This document shows positions 50,343 to 62,848 of a stretch of DNA of 64,000 nt, in pieces. The position numbers and the translations under genes were made by a program. Origin of the DNA: Echiichthys vipera (lineage: Eukaryota; Chordata; Actinopteri; Perciformes; Trachinidae); contig OY829656.1 in assembly GCA_963691815.1 (NCBI GenBank), positions 3,544,910 through 3,608,909 of the forward strand. Reading direction: 5' to 3'. The notes under the pieces are model-generated. The model was given only the letters and a program-made list of their open reading frames with translations, was not told the DNA's origin and searched no databases. Each line of letters begins with the position of its first letter. Position 1 is the stretch's first letter.

Positions 50343-53300
50343 GTAAGGTCGCCGTGTTGGCTGCAGGAACCAAACCTCGTTCTAAAAGCTGCCGATTTAA
50401 GCTTCAAACCTGCGGACGGAGCCGACGTGGTTCATCTGTTATTATTGTTATTATTAGTTTAAATCGTCTTTGCTCAGAATTAGAAACATTCAAGGAATTT
50501 ACTTCAGTGTTTGGGCGAAAAACAAACTTTTAGAAATAAAAATACTGCAAAAGTCAGGAATCACTAACGAGAAGTATGTGAAAATATACGTTTTACAATA
50601 AAGAAAGAACCGCACTGTTTTATCAAGCAATAACCAGTGATAGACTGATACATTATAGGTGGATAGGCCGATATTATCGGACCATATTTGTGTTTTTTAG
50701 GTGTCGTATCGGCAATTACGGGCTGATGCGTTTGCTGATAGTTTTTCCCGTCATTATTCACAGACAGGCGTCCACAGGAAGCTCGGTGTTGCTGGAGACG
50801 TCTTTTTAAGTTCAATAATTGTTCCTTTTTTTAAAAATGAGACTCATAACATTTGTTATCATTACTTTTGAGGGAGCAAAATTAGCATCGGCCCAAAATA
50901 TCGGCTCAAAAAAATCGGCATCTGGCCTAAAAAAAACATCAATAACCCTAGTTTTTCAGAATAAGGGCGCAGTTACACGTACGCAGGCGTCAGACCATCG
51001 CCTGCCTCCAAAGTTGAACTCCACGCAAGTGTTTTATTCGCCCCATCGCTCGTACAGAATGGACGTGAACGTGAGCCGAATGTTTATTTTCATGCGTGTG
51101 TGACCGCGCCTTTAAACCTTTAAACAAAGCAGCAATGGGCTCCTTCCTTTGGTATTGACTTTGGTAATCCACTGTAATGGACTTTACTATGAGAGGAGCT
51201 GGTACAGGGGCCAGTAGGTAAGTCTTTAAAACACTCTTTTAATAAACTCTGGGTTCACTAACTACGCTTTTGGTGCTTTCATGTGTGTGTAGGGACTCTT
51301 CTCATGCTGCTGCAGAGGTTTGCTGTTATTTTCAGCAGCATTAGTGGTTAAAAAAGACCTTTGAATGCCTTCATTCAAAGGTCCGGCTGTTAGCGACTCT
51401 CTCTGATTTAGTTTATACACAAAAAAAATGTCTTGATGGTTTATTTGATGTGTGGTTGGTGAGTCTTTAAACCACTCTTATATAGAAATAGAATAAACCA
51501 GGAAGCAACAGCGCTGAAAACAATGTGAAAAAAACGACAATAAAAGAGCGTTACCTTTAAACAGAGGGAGGCCTTCAGCATGGCAACTAACATCACTACC
51601 AAGAAAAACTTATAATGTCGTAATGCTGTGCAAAAGTCGGCCGTTTGGGATTTTGACAAAGGTGAACCGGGAAAAAAGCGGTCTGTTTGCGGAGCGCTAC
51701 CTACTGTACCGGAGGAAGAGTTTCTCCGTCATTTTCCCGTTCTCCTCGCTCATGTAAACCGGGGGAACTTCAATAACTCGATTATTCACCTAACCGGGAT
51801 GAGACCATACTCTGGTTTCTGCTGAACGAGGCGTACAGGGAACCGATCTGAGCTGCGGTGGCGTCCAAAGACGTAGCATTAGTTAAAAGAGAAAAGTTAT
51901 CTGTTGTGACTTTAACAAGCTTCTTTTGGTTTCACACTTTCCGACCACTCCCTCCCTCGTCCCCTCGTTCCTGTCAGTGATTAATCAGAGTTCAGGGTGT
52001 CGAGGAAAGACAGGTGAGCGACCACGCTCGAGGATCAGCGGCACCTCCACCACCAGGGAGTGTCAGGGTCGGGGTGACGGGGGAGAGGGGGGTGAGGAGG
52101 AGGAGGGTGAGCTCGGTAAGACTCTGGGATCGGGGCTAAATATTTTTCTCTGCAGGCTGCTGATCTCAGAGCTCAGAGCTTCACTGATCGTTATAATTTA
52201 GGAGGGATCCGGTTCTGACCTCCCACCCCCCCCTCCCCCCGAGGACCAGCGAGCAGAGCCGGCTGTAAAATACCTCAGTGGGTACGTCAGATGAACGCAG
52301 TGCAGTAAAAAGTACAATGCGTACCTTTATAAAGAAACAGAAAGAACCTAAAAACAGTAAATCTCTAAGGTGATTGTCGAGGTGACGCAGCATCAGGTTC
52401 ATGCTTGTCTCCGTAACCATGGAAACACGCCAACCGCCTTCGACAACAATAACTTTTTTTTTCACGACCAGCGGGCTCGACCTCCTTAAGTGCCTCTGAT
52501 TGGACGGCTAATGAGAGGAACAGGTGCGGCCCCCCACACGGCCAATCAGAGAGCAGCACACACACACAGACACACACACACACGCACACACACACACAGA
52601 AAACTCCTGATAAATAAAACATTTTTTAAAAAATGAACAAAAAAAGAATAAAACTCCGGATTATGGAGCAATAAAAAGGAATAAATCTATAAAAGAATGA
52701 GAAAATCTATAAATGTTAAGACAAATAAGTAGATATAAAATGTATTCATCATTAATTTCTTTATATATTATATGTTTTTTAAATGTATTTTGCATATAAA
52801 CCATATTTTCTGTATTAACAAATGGCGGTATTTACATTTTTTTGAAGAGCCGACATTAAACTTAAAGGGAAAACAAAACACCTGACGCGGAAAAAGGTGG
52901 AAGATGAGAAGTCAAGTCCAAATCTGGTCAAAAATAACTCTTTATCAGTAGTGTTCAAGTAATAAAAAGGTACTTTAGTTCTGAATGCAGAGTTAGCGGG
53001 ACGAGGAAGTCCAAATATGGTCATGTCTGTTTTTTTTATAAAGAACAAAATGCCAAACGTCTTTCTTCAAAACAGTAGTCGGCAAAAACCAAAGGGTGAC
53101 GTCAGCGGCGCTACGTCCATGTGTGCAGTTCATACGCCTAAATAATTCAAAAATGATTGAAGTAGGGAGCACGCGCAGACGAGAAACCCGATAACAACCG
53201 CTGTTTACATGGGTGAATAATCGGGGAACTGAAGGAGTTCTCTAGGTCTTTTACCCGGGGTACGGTGTTTACATGGTGTTTGAGAAACCAGAGTACGCCC

Positions 53301-54450
53301 CTGTGTGTGGGGATTAACTCTTCTGGGGAACGCCTCAAGTGGCCACGCAAACTACAGTTTTTGGCACTTCCTGCTCGCTTCACTCTGCGGCCCCGGGGGG
53401 TTTCCGCTCTGCCGGATACAAAACACAGCACTGTTCATTTAGAGAGTCTGTAAAGTCACACGGCTCTGAGCGAGGCAGTAAATCGCCGTCGTTGAGTCAC
53501 GGCTGGATGGATCCTCACTGAGGCGCTCGGCATCTTATTGTTCTCCGTTAATCCGGGCTCCCCCAGCTGTCAGATTAACCCCCCTCGCTGTTCTCAGATA
53601 ACACTTAGCACCCCCCCCAGCTGCTGCGGCGTTCCCGGCGTTCCCCTGCAGCTCCGGCGCGGAGCTCCGAGGACGAGCCTGTTGTCTCTCTGTCAGGACC
53701 CCCTTTGAAAACAATCCTCCCAAATTCCAGCCGACACTCGATCCACCGTCAGCTCCACTTCACCTGCGGCTCGGAGCCCGGAGGTCAGGGGTCACGGCTG
53801 GCGGTCTAAATATTCCTACGGAGGGAAGCGAGCCTGAAATCTGCTCCGATAACAGTCTAATAAACACCTGCAGGCGGGACGCCACACAGGTGTCGCTTCA
53901 CTGAAGTCTGATTTACTTTTTATAACACATGATGCGTTCAAGTGCTGCTGGGAAACCTGACATATCTCATTAACGATTTGTGCGGTTGCGACCACATTTG
54001 GCGGACAAGTGTAGATGTGATGTCTGACGGTCACGCCAAATTTGGTGCCGCATCATCGAACCATAAAGGAAGGAATCTCAGCGCGTGTGAGGAAACGTTC
54101 ATCCAGTCGACTTCGCACTTGTGTGTCGCCGAGGACTCGGGGGAGTGCGGCGTCAAGTGTGAAGTCGATCAGATGAGCAGTTCTCTCCTGTGAGCAGCGC
54201 AAGCGACACTTCTGGGGGTCGAGCAACGGAACGTGAGCCAGCTGAGGTTGATTGAGTGTCTTCAGCTCTGCAGGTATTTGCTCATAAAGCAAAGTGTAGA
54301 ATGTGTTTCTACTGTTGCCCGTGTTTGTCCAGCTGCCTCTCCGAGAGACAAACAGACACGTGGCTGACCCGCCGTCAAGGTCAGGGGTCAAACTGTCTGC
54401 TGCTAATGTCCCACCAGAGACCTGAAACGCTGAAATACGTCCTGACAGCT

Positions 54451-54507
<57 letters not shown>

Positions 54508-57230
54508 GGAGGGTTCCTGGTTAAATTCCCAGCAGGCTCAACAGTCTTTAATCTGATCGATGGTATTCCTAATGTCTTCTTTGTCCATTTTGATATTTAG
54601 AGTTTCTTCTAATCAGACAAATTAGTTGTATGGTAAGGAACTCCTCTCACCTTTGCTTGGCTGCTTATGAAAACAGCTGGGGACCGGGAAACTTCAAAAT
54701 AAAGTTCCCTGACCCGGTTTTGTACGTTCCTCACCCTGGTAGCACTGGCAGAGAATGGTTTCCCAGGTGTGATGGAGCAGGTATGCCCCCTCGTCCCTGT
54801 TCATGGTGTCGCCGTCACGCCTCCTTTTTCTACGGCCTCCTTTCTCCATCTTCTGCATCTGTTTGTTTCTGATCAACACACGACAAGCCCTCACACGTTG
54901 CCAATAACCAAGCTGGGCCATAAACAAAGGAAAGAGACCAAACATGAGCAGAAGAAATAATGGGGAAACGTATTTTTGTGCAGTTGTAATTCCACCGTGT
55001 AACCACCGTCAGCTCTGACCTTCTTCTTCTTCTTCTCCGTGTCTGCAGGAAGTGACTGCAGCTGTAACATCACCAACAGCCGCTGTGACGAGTCCGGACT
55101 CTGCAGGTGAGACGTCCATCGAGCATCCTCTCAAAAGATCCAATAGACAAACAGGAAGCTGAGATCATGGATGATTGTTGTTCCAGTTGAGCTGGTTCAA
55201 CCATTTGATCTGGAGGCTCCCAGAGGCCTTTAGTGGGGATGGTTGGTTGGTTGGTTGTTTGGTTTGATGGATGATTGGATGGTTAGTTGGTTGGTTGGTT
55301 GGTTGGTTGGTTGGTTGGTTGGATGATATGTTGGTTGGTTGGTTGGATGATATGTTGGTTGGTTGGTTGGTTGTTTGGATGATCTGTTGGTTGGTTGGTT
55401 GGTTGTTTGGATGATATGTTGGTTGGTTGGTTGGCCGTTTGGTTTGATGGATGATTGGATGATTGGTTGGTTGGTTAGATGGTTGGTTGGTTGGTTGGTT
55501 GGTTGGATGGATGATTGGTTGGATGATTGGATGGTTGGTCGGTTTGTTGGTTGGTTGGATAAGTGAATGATTGGATGGTTGGTTGATTGGATAAGTGGAT
55601 GATTGGACGGTTGGTTGGTTGGATGGTCGGTCAGGTGGTTGGTTGGATGGATGATTGGTTGGTTGGTTGGATGGGTGGATGGTTGGTTGGTTGGGTGGGT
55701 GGATGAATGGTTGCTCGGTTGGCTGAATAGTTGGTTGGTTAGTTAGGTGGATGGTTAGTTGGTTGGTTGAGTGGATGGTTGGTTGGTTGATTGGTTGGTT
55801 AGATGGATGGTTGGTTGGATGGTTGGTTAGATGGGTGGATGATTGGTTGGTTGGTTGGATGATTGGTTGGTTGGTTGGATTGTTGGTTGGTTGGTTGGTT
55901 GGTTGGTTGGTTGGTTGGTTGGTTGGTTAGTTAGGTGGATGGTTAGTTGGTTGGTTGGTTGGTTGGTTGGTTGGTTGATTGGCTGGTTGGATGGTTGGTT
56001 AGCTGGGTGGATGATTGGTTGGTTGGTTGGTTGGTTGATTGGCTGGTTGGATGGTTGGTTGTTTGGTTCTCAGACTCTAACATCTGTCTCTCTGTCTCCA
56101 GATGTGACCCAGGTTGGGACGGTGAGCAGTGCGAGCGCTGCGTGCCGATGCCGGGCTGCCTTCATGGTTCCTGTGAGCAGCCGTGGCAGTGCAGCTGCGA
56201 GGCCGGCTGGGGGGGTCGCTTCTGTGACAAAGGTCTGAACTTTTTTATTACTATTGTGTCACTTTAGTATCAGTTTAAACTCTAAACTAAAATTCTGGTG
56301 TCGTTCTTCCACACTCAATGTTTCCGGTCCTGTTTCATGTTTCAGACCTGTCCGTGTGCTCGGAGCAGCAGCCGTGTCAGAACGGCGCGACCTGTGTGAT
56401 GGAGGACAGCGGTGAATACACCTGTCTGTGTCCTGACGGTTTCCACGGCAGAGACTGTCAGCTGAAGACTGGACCGTGTCACCAGCGGAGGTCAGTGCAG
56501 GTCTTCTTCTGGACTCTGATCCGCCTGCGTATTGTGAGTATCATCTAAACAATCACATTTTCCCTCTTCATGTCTTTTGTCTCCAGGTCTCCGTGCAAAA
56601 ATGGCGGTCTGTGTGAGGACGCGGATGGCTTTGCGGCGGAGTTGACATGTCGCTGCCTGGTCGGTTTCACGGGGCCACGCTGTGAGACTGATGTGGACGA
56701 CTGCCTGATGAGGCCGTGTGCCAACGGCGCCACCTGCCTGGACGGCATCAACCGCTTCTCGTGCCTCTGCCCCGCCGGCTTCACCGGGCGCTTCTGCACC
56801 GTAAACCTGGACGACTGCGCCAGCCAGCCCTGCCTCAACGGCGGGCGCTGCCTGGACCGCGCCGGAGGCTTCCACTGCGTCTGCCGGCCCGGTTACACCG
56901 GAGCCACCTGCGAGACGGCGTCTAGGGGTCGCGAACCTGGCTGGACAACGCTGGGGTGGGAGGGAGGAGGAGGCGGGGTCAGACCTCACCTCACCACGGG
57001 GGGTAAGGTCCAGAGGAGCAGCACCACCAGCAGTGGGAACACCAGTCGGCATGGCGACAGGCTGTTAAAGGTGACGGTCAGCGAGCGCAGCAGCTCCAGC
57101 CTGTCGGAGGTCCAGCTCATCGTGCTGCTGGTGCTGGCGGGGCTGACGTTGACCGTGGTGGTGCTGACCGCCACCCTTGTGCTGCAGGGTCACTGCAGGG
57201 ACCGTTGCCACGCCTCCTGCTGGGGGCTGA

Positions 57231-57262
<32 letters not shown>

Positions 57263-57379
57263 CAGCAGCGAGGACAGAAGAGCAGCCGGCGTGCGCGACA
57301 GGACGAGCCGGAGTGTCAGATCAGCTTCCTGAACGTAGCAGAACCAGAGAAGAAGAAACTGAACACGGAGGTTATATAG
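50279..57379 (+). CDS. dlk2: dlk2, delta-like non-canonical Notch ligand 2
   Basis: Five coding exons: 50279-50342, 55049-55106, 56102-56232, 56346-56490 and 56587-57379. All have consensus splice sites and joined phases, giving 396 residues (human 383, as recalled). Signal peptide about 1-21; six EGF repeats between about residues 25 and 242, each with six cysteines, the last two starting DVDD and NLDD in calcium-binding style; a serine/threonine-rich stalk; membrane segment about 308-332; 64-residue cytoplasmic tail. VDDCLMRPCANGATCLDGIN is the same as human DLK2, and the tail's ECQ-S-L pattern is also DLK2-like. N-glycosylation sites: N28 and N284. Like other DLKs it lacks a DSL domain. 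Known role: membrane protein that modulates Notch signalling and adipocyte differentiation. DLK1 is excluded by the tail and by the tjap1 neighbour. Confidence 0.97.
51130..51400 (+). repeat. dispersed repeat family R2, copy
   Basis: Starts near CCTTTGGTATTGACTTTGG and includes GGGCCAGTAGGTAAGTC and GTAGGGACTCTTCTCATGC. Matches 60866 onward. Confidence 0.8.
51480..51800 (-). repeat. dispersed repeat, copy 2 of the 11.7-kb family
   Basis: Reverse complement of 11640-11990, sharing CTTTAAACAGAGGGAGG and CAACTAACATCACTA. Confidence 0.65.
55049..55106 (+). CDS. dlk2: dlk2 coding exon 2 (EGF1 start)
   Basis: 58 bp encoding SDCSCNITNSRCDESGLC, the first half of EGF repeat 1 with a glycosylation sequon. 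Acceptor GTCTGCAG, donor TGCAG|GTGAGA. Confidence 0.95.
55215..56070. repeat. TTGG tetranucleotide array in dlk2 intron 2
   Basis: About 850 bp of GGTT units broken by GGATGATT and GGATGG blocks, ending about 30 bp before the exon-3 acceptor. Frames reading VGWLVGW are artefacts. Confidence 0.97.
56102..56232 (+). CDS. dlk2: dlk2 coding exon 3 (EGF1-EGF2)
   Basis: Encodes CDPGWDGEQCERCVPMPGC to GGRFCDK, matching human DLK2 CDPGWEGLHCERCVRMPGC. It follows a TTGG-rich intron that ends in a normal CTGTCTCCAG acceptor. Confidence 0.96.
56346..56490 (+). CDS. dlk2: dlk2 coding exon 4 (EGF3)
   Basis: Encodes EGF repeat 3 (LSVCSEQQPCQNGATC and onward) and the start of EGF4 (KTGPCHQR). Acceptor TGTTTCAG, donor CGGAG|GTCAGT. 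Confidence 0.96.
56587..57379 (+). CDS. dlk2: dlk2 terminal coding exon (EGF4-6, membrane segment, tail)
   Basis: Encodes the rest of EGF4, EGF5, EGF6, the stalk, membrane segment and cytoplasmic tail, ending TAG at 57377-57379. A TCA repeat at 57233-57262 codes for ten consecutive serines just inside the membrane. The high GC of the EGF5-6 part contrasts with the AT-rich flanks. Confidence 0.97.
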
Positions 57380-57912
57380 CCTGAGCGGGCGTCCGAGCAC
57401 AGAATAAGAGAGAGCGAGAGACGCTGCAGGGTCAGAGGTCAGAGGTCACGGGAACCCGACCAGGTCCGAACTGATCCAGGTCAACAGGAGGTGGTGATGT
57501 CACTCTGTCAGACTCGTGTTTGAGACATAAAGAACCAGAGATCCTCGCCTACATTACCCACAACGCACCTCTCCCTCTGACAGTGGTGCCGTAGATTCTG
57601 GTGTGTTCTGCCAGTGGCAACATCACCTGAGGACATTTATCAGACGCCACACGGCTCCGGAGACACGACGGGCTCGATATTACTTTTAAAACACCCGGAA
57701 ACACCCGGAAACACCTGGAAACACCCGGAAACACCTGGAAACACCCGGAAACACCTGGAGTTCATCTTTAAAGTGACAGTAGCGGTGACGCCGGTCCAGG
57801 TCTGTTGCTTTGTATAAACCGCGGTTGTATCACAAACGAAAGACGACATGTACAGAGCGTTTTGCACCTTGTTGTTGTTTTTCTCTCCATTAAATGACTT
57901 GTTTTAACTTTA
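57380..57912 (+). other. dlk2: dlk2 3' untranslated region
   Basis: Non-coding stretch after the dlk2 stop. It includes a short run of ACACCCGGAA/ACACCTGGAA repeats (57690-57758) and ends just after the polyadenylation signal at 57889. Confidence 0.6.
57889..57894 (+). terminator. dlk2: ATTAAA polyadenylation signal of dlk2
   Basis: ATTAAA followed within 20 bases by a T-rich stretch (TGTTTTAACTTTATT), 510 bp after the stop. This is the most probable cleavage signal, although other AT-rich hexamers exist downstream. Confidence 0.5.
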
Positions 57913-59039
57913 TTAACTTTATTTGAAACGTTACAAACAAAACATTTGAAATAGTATTTTAAAAGCGGTGGACGATGTTTTTTAAAGAGCGAATTTAATC
58001 AAAATGGGGATTTAGAAACACCTTTGCCCAACTAAGGTCAGACGAGGCGGTTCAACTCACAGTCACTTCCTGTTTCTGTGTCACGTGTTCCTCGCTATGC
58101 CTCTTCAGGAGACTTAGCGGCAGCTCCAAGTGAACGCGGACGTAGATTTATGACCTTTTCCCTTCGCTCCATAAGCAGCAAAGTAAATATCGGACCCGTT
58201 TTTCCCGAGTCACATATTTCCAGAACATTCTGACCGTAAAAGTTTCAAATCAGGAGGAAATTAACTTTTTTTTTAGACCTTTTTCTGTCTCGGCAACAAA
58301 GTCTCGCAAACGCCTCGGATAAATACGTTTTGTGTTGCTAAATTTCGCTGTTAGCAAAAAGAAAACATTAAACTTTACATCCGTCGTTCGTGACACTTTC
58401 AAACAAGGCCACGCCCACTTAGGAGACAGGAAGTGTGTGTACGTTTCCTTCCTTTGCCGTTTTCTTCTGTGTGGAGAATCACTGGCGAACATTTAACCGA
58501 TCAGCTGCTTCCTGTCGGCCGATCTTCACAGATATTCGCATAAAATTTCTTCTACTATCGTACATAAATGATGGTACACATGCATCCGTGCTTTACTAAA
58601 GCCCACCCCTCCCATCCGGGTCGTGGCCGGCAGGCGTGCCGTGCCTGAGCGCCGAACAGTTGTCCTCACACCGGTAAGTACAATATTATAATATAAGTAT
58701 TTCCATTTCATGCAACGTTTGACTTCTACTCCGCTGCATCTCTGAGGTAAATATCCTGCACTGCATTTATCCGACAGCTTTGGTTTCTAAACAAATTCAA
58801 AATATATTCAACTAATGAAATATTAAGTTTTTTAACAGACTACAAGTAAAACCAGCTCCACTTTTACCAGCTGACGTTAGAAAGATGAACACATCAGTGC
58901 ATCAGACATTAAAATACAAGAATATATAGAGAGGAGCTCTTTTCCAAAACGCTCTAAATCCATTTTAATAGTTTTCAGGAAAATTACATTTTTTACCTTT
59001 TTACCCAAACATTTGGTTCATATTCAGTTTATCTTGTCA
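57913..59039. other. downstream of dlk2, no gene seen
   Basis: Mostly AT-rich DNA. A fragment at 58572-58675 (GTGCTTTACTAAAGCCCACC) derives from the Harbinger-type family. Confidence 0.5.
58572..58675 (+). mobile_element. fragment of the Harbinger-type family
   Basis: Shares GTGCTTTACTAAAGCCCACC followed by CTCCCA and a GGCCGTG-like block with copy C (49500-49545). Neither terminus is intact. Confidence 0.65.
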
Positions 59040-59505
59040 GAATGTTTTTTATGGCTCAGTCTGAACGTGTTGAACGGACGGACGAAACAAAAAGACTCTC
59101 CCTTTTCAGAGCGCCGCCATGTTGGATCGCATAGAACGCTCACTGAATTCTGATTGGTCGAGAGCTTTCATCAGTTTATAGTCTTTTTTGTGGTGTTTTC
59201 ATCTGTTTTAAGTCGTTTTGTGGTGTTTTCATCTGTTTTAAGTCGTTTTTTTTTTTTTTCATCCGTTTTTAGTCGTTTTTGTGGTGTTTTCATCTGTTTT
59301 AAGTCGTTTTGTGGTGTTTTCATCTGTTTTTAGTCGTTTTTGTGTTTTTTTTCATCCGTTTTTAGTCGTTTTTGTGGTGTTTTCATCTGTTTTTAGTCGT
59401 ACGGAACGGACGGACAAAACCAAAAACTCTCCCGCTTCAGAGCACCGCCATGTTGGATCGCATAGAGTGCTCCCTGAATTCTGATTGGTCGAGAGGACGT
59501 ATCGC
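59040..59505. repeat. 30-bp minisatellite between two copies of a 95-bp segment
   Basis: Units of TTTTAGTCGTTTTTGTGGTG plus TTTTCATCTG (59175-59400) lie between direct copies of a segment containing CGCCATGTTGGATCGCATAG (59070-59162 and 59401-59495). Confidence 0.85.
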
Positions 59506-60865
59506 AGTTAGTCTAAAAATAGGTTTGGCGCTGGTCGCGGTTTGGAAAGAAACTGCATCTTGAGACCATTTTAAACAAGGAAATAAAGAGATTTGGCAGA
59601 AACACTGATGAAGCAGTGAAAAGGTTCTGTAAACAGCAAAGTGGCTCAAACTCATGCTTTTTAAATTTGGCTTTTATCTCGTTTTGCAAAAGACCTCTTC
59701 ATATATTGAGTTTTTGGTACTTTAAGTATATTTTCATGAGAATACCTGTAACAGTATTTCTACGCTGTAGCAAGAGTCATTTTACTGAAGTCGACGAGTT
59801 TTTCTTCTGCAGGAAAACAAATGATATAAATGTCACTAAAAAATACTGTGATGAGACAAAATCAGAGATATTTGTAAAGTTCTGATAAACGACGACGACG
59901 ACCAGAGAAAACCTGCAGCGATGAATCGACTAACTGGTTAAAAATGATCAAATGTTGATTCATTGCAAAGTGATTTAATTTAAAAAATGGCAGAAAATGC
60001 TGTTTTTAACCCTTTAATATAAATATATTCAGCTTTTCTCTGTTTTAAATCATGTTAAACTTTGGGTTTTGGACAAAAAAGGACATTTAAAGACATTAAC
60101 TTGGACTTTAAAGAACATTTTTCACTATTTTCTGACATTTTTAAACCTTTTAATTGATCTATAATCAAAATAATCACCCTAAATCAGGATTTTGACGTTA
60201 TATTTTTTGATTTTTAGTAAAAAAGAGGAGATATTGTGTCGGTGGGGTCCCAGTTTTGCTTTGATTTTGTGCTTTCATGTGTTTTTATGAATATTTCAGT
60301 GTGAATGTCAGTGAACGGTTGCTTTGTTGCAGGTTGCGTTTCCTCTGCAGCTGTAAAACTAATTTATTGTTGTCATTTACGACGAGTTTGACGTCCGGAG
60401 AACAGCAGCAGCAGACGTGACGCATAAAACACCAGATATGAAATATAAAAAACATAAACAGCTGCGGACACGGAGCTCGTCTCCTCGTGTTGTTCACTTT
60501 TCCCAAAGACACGTTTAAAGGAGAATATAATGTCACTGAAAAGAGGATTTTAGCAACCACTGTAGAGTTAATGTTCAAAGTTAAACACCTCTGAATTCAC
60601 AGCGTTTAAGTGTTTTACTTTGAAAACCATGAAGTAAATACAACTGAAAAACTGCTTTGAAATCAAATTGTGATTTTTTATTTTAAAGTTCATTTATTTT
60701 TATTTGTAAAAGCTGATTTTTTTTTTTAATTAAATTAAAGTTTCAGAACACCCAAAAAAAAATGTTAACTTCAAAGAGGTGAGTTCATCGTTTATGAACG
60801 TTCATTTAAATGCAGATTTTCAAAATAAAATATCTCACAACTGTTATTTCAGTGGTGAGATGGGA
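59506..60865. other. AT-rich DNA, no gene seen
   Basis: Low-GC sequence with only short open frames. No repeat family recognised. Confidence 0.45.
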
Positions 60866-61225
60866 TTGACTTTGGTAATCCACTATAATGGACTTTACTA
60901 TGAGAGGAGCTGGTACAGCGGCCAGTAGGTAAGTCTTTAAAACACTCTTTAATAAACTCTGGGTTCACTAACTACGCTGTTGCTGCTTTGTTGTGTGTGT
61001 AGGGACTCTTCTCATGCTGCTGCAGAGGTTTGCTGTTATTTTCAGCAGCATTAGTGGTTAAAAAAGACCTTTGAATGCCTTCACCGTACTGCCCCGAGCT
61101 AATCACTGTTAGCCACTCTCCAGGATTTCCCTGTTAATAGTTGTTACATGCAAAAAGAACTTTCTCGATAGCTTATTTGATGTTTGTAAGTGCCGAAAAA
61201 GACCGTGGGATGATTTTACGCCGGA
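60866..61225 (+). repeat. dispersed repeat family R2, most complete forward copy
   Basis: Starts ATTGACTTTGGTAATCCAC and ends near TTACGCCGGAATTAAACTTT. This copy lacks the inversion seen at 37 kb. Confidence 0.8.
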
Positions 61226-61367
61226 ATTAAACTTTAAGACTTCTAAACCAAAATCTACACGATTGAACGTTCCTGCTGGAACATGTTTGATTGTGTAGTT
61301 TGTGGTTTTTATCATATTTATTTGCTTTGGTATCTAGAATTTACAGACACTCATTGGTGTCACAGTC

Positions 61368-61674
61368 GGGGCGACTGTGGCTCAGTGCAAGAGTTGGTCG
61401 CCCTCCATTGGAGAGATCGGCGGCTCGATCCCCACCTCCCCTTGTCCACATGTCGAAGTGTCCTTGAGCAAGACACTGAACCCTCGAATTGCTCCCCGTG
61501 CTGCACATGGGTGTGTGAATGTGGTGTGAATGGTTAGATTAGATGGTGTGTAGATGTCCACTGCCATCAGTGTGAATGTCAATGTGAACGGGTGAATGTG
61601 ACAAACACTGTGAAAGCTCCTTGAGTAGTCAGAAGACTAGAAAGGTGCTTTATAAGTACAAGTCCATTTACCAT
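61368..61674 (+). mobile_element. tRNA-derived SINE, copy 3 (most complete)
   Basis: 307 bp with the tRNA-like head GGCGACTGTGGCTCAGTG, B box GGCTCGATCCCC, the body including GAGCAAGACACTGAACCC, and tail AGGTGCTTTATAAGTACAAG. The head lacks a functional tRNA fold, so it is not a tRNA gene. Confidence 0.88.
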
Positions 61675-62494
61675 TTGGTGCGATGCTGACTCCTTCACTC
61701 ATGTGATGTCGTGCAGGAGATAAAACCAGGTTAAACTTTTCATTTTCAGTGTCAGGGCTCTGTGAGATCAGTGTCCTGCTGCGGTATTTCACATTTCTCT
61801 GCAGCGCTTTGCTCTCAGTCCTCAAACCGCCAAACCACAACCGCATCCGCCCGACACCGGCTCACGTCAGGAGTCCTGGAATAACCCTGAAACCACAGCC
61901 AGCTCCCTGCAGCTTCATCAGGACGGAGCAGACGGAGGAGATGGAGTTACCGGCGGCGGCAGCAGCAGCAGGGGCGGGAATCTGATCACAAAGCTGCTTC
62001 CTGCTTTATATTCAGAGCCGCAGCAGCGCTCCAGGAAACACACCCTTCATCTTTATTTCACACTTCAGAGCCGAGGGTTTCTTTACAACCGCAGGTTACC
62101 TCGAAAGTAAATCAAATGGAGTGTTTTAAAGCAGCCGTTACCACGACTACGCTCTTATTCTCCCCTCAGAGACGCCTTAGTTTGAACTATTTAGAGGTTT
62201 TTTTACAGCCTGGATGAAATAGAGTTTGGAGCTGCAGCAGGATTTTACTTTCACAGGTGACGTTATTTACTTTCCAAGTGTCTCCGGTGTTTGAAAATCC
62301 CTTTTTCTCCTGTTTATCAGAAAACACGTGCAGCGAAAATCAGGTTTGATGCTGGATATGACGTCAGACGGGGTTCATGTGCCACGTGACCGTCGCCGCC
62401 CAAGCAGTGCCACTGGGAAAACACTTCCCCGACGACGTTCAGTACCATGGTCACCTTGCGTCGGGTACCATATCCTGCTGCTGCTGCTAAGAAT

Positions 62495-62848
62495 ATTCAT
62501 TCATCTTCAAACGCTTGTCCCTGTCGGGGTCGCGGGGGGGCTGGAGCCGATCCCAGCTGACATCGGGCGTGAGGCGGGGTCCACCCTGGACAGGACGCCA
62601 GTCTATCACAGGGCACATAGAGACGAACAGAGACAGACAACCATTCACACCTACGGGTGATTTAGAGTCATCAATGAACCCAACACCTGCACGTCTTTGG
62701 ACTGTGGGAGGAAACCGGAGAACCCGGAGAAAACCCACGCAGACACGGGGAGAACATGCAAACTCCACACAGAAGGACCCCAGGTTCCCAGGTACCCTCT
62801 TGTTGTGAGAAGACAGTGCTGACCACCACTCCACCGTGTCGCCACTGC
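62495..62848. mobile_element. dispersed fish repeat (GGACTGTGGGAGGAAACC type)
   Basis: Contains the widely repeated blocks GAGCCGATCCCAGCTGACAT, GTCTTTGGACTGTGGGAGGA and GGGGAGAACATGCAAACTCC. One end reads CCACCGTGTCGCC, resembling the terminus of a common fish transposable element. Class not assigned. Confidence 0.7.

Larger units (their letters stand above)
50343..55048 (+). other. dlk2: dlk2 intron 1
   Basis: 4.7-kb intron with transposon-derived repeats (50640-50940 TATCGG-rich; R2 copy at 51130; 51.5-kb family), AT-rich DNA (52600-52830), a short CA cluster (52557-52598) and a CA microsatellite (54451-54506). No further exon was recognised. Confidence 0.7.

Noticed and set aside
54053..54505. 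150-codon minus-strand frame in dlk2 intron 1
   Set aside because: It includes a CA microsatellite translation and shows no known domain; opposite strand, no supported splice pattern.
55843..56267. Frame running from the TTGG array into dlk2 exon 3
   Set aside because: A normal CTGTCTCCAG acceptor separates the array from the exon. The EGF residues belong to dlk2, and the VGWL repeats are intronic.
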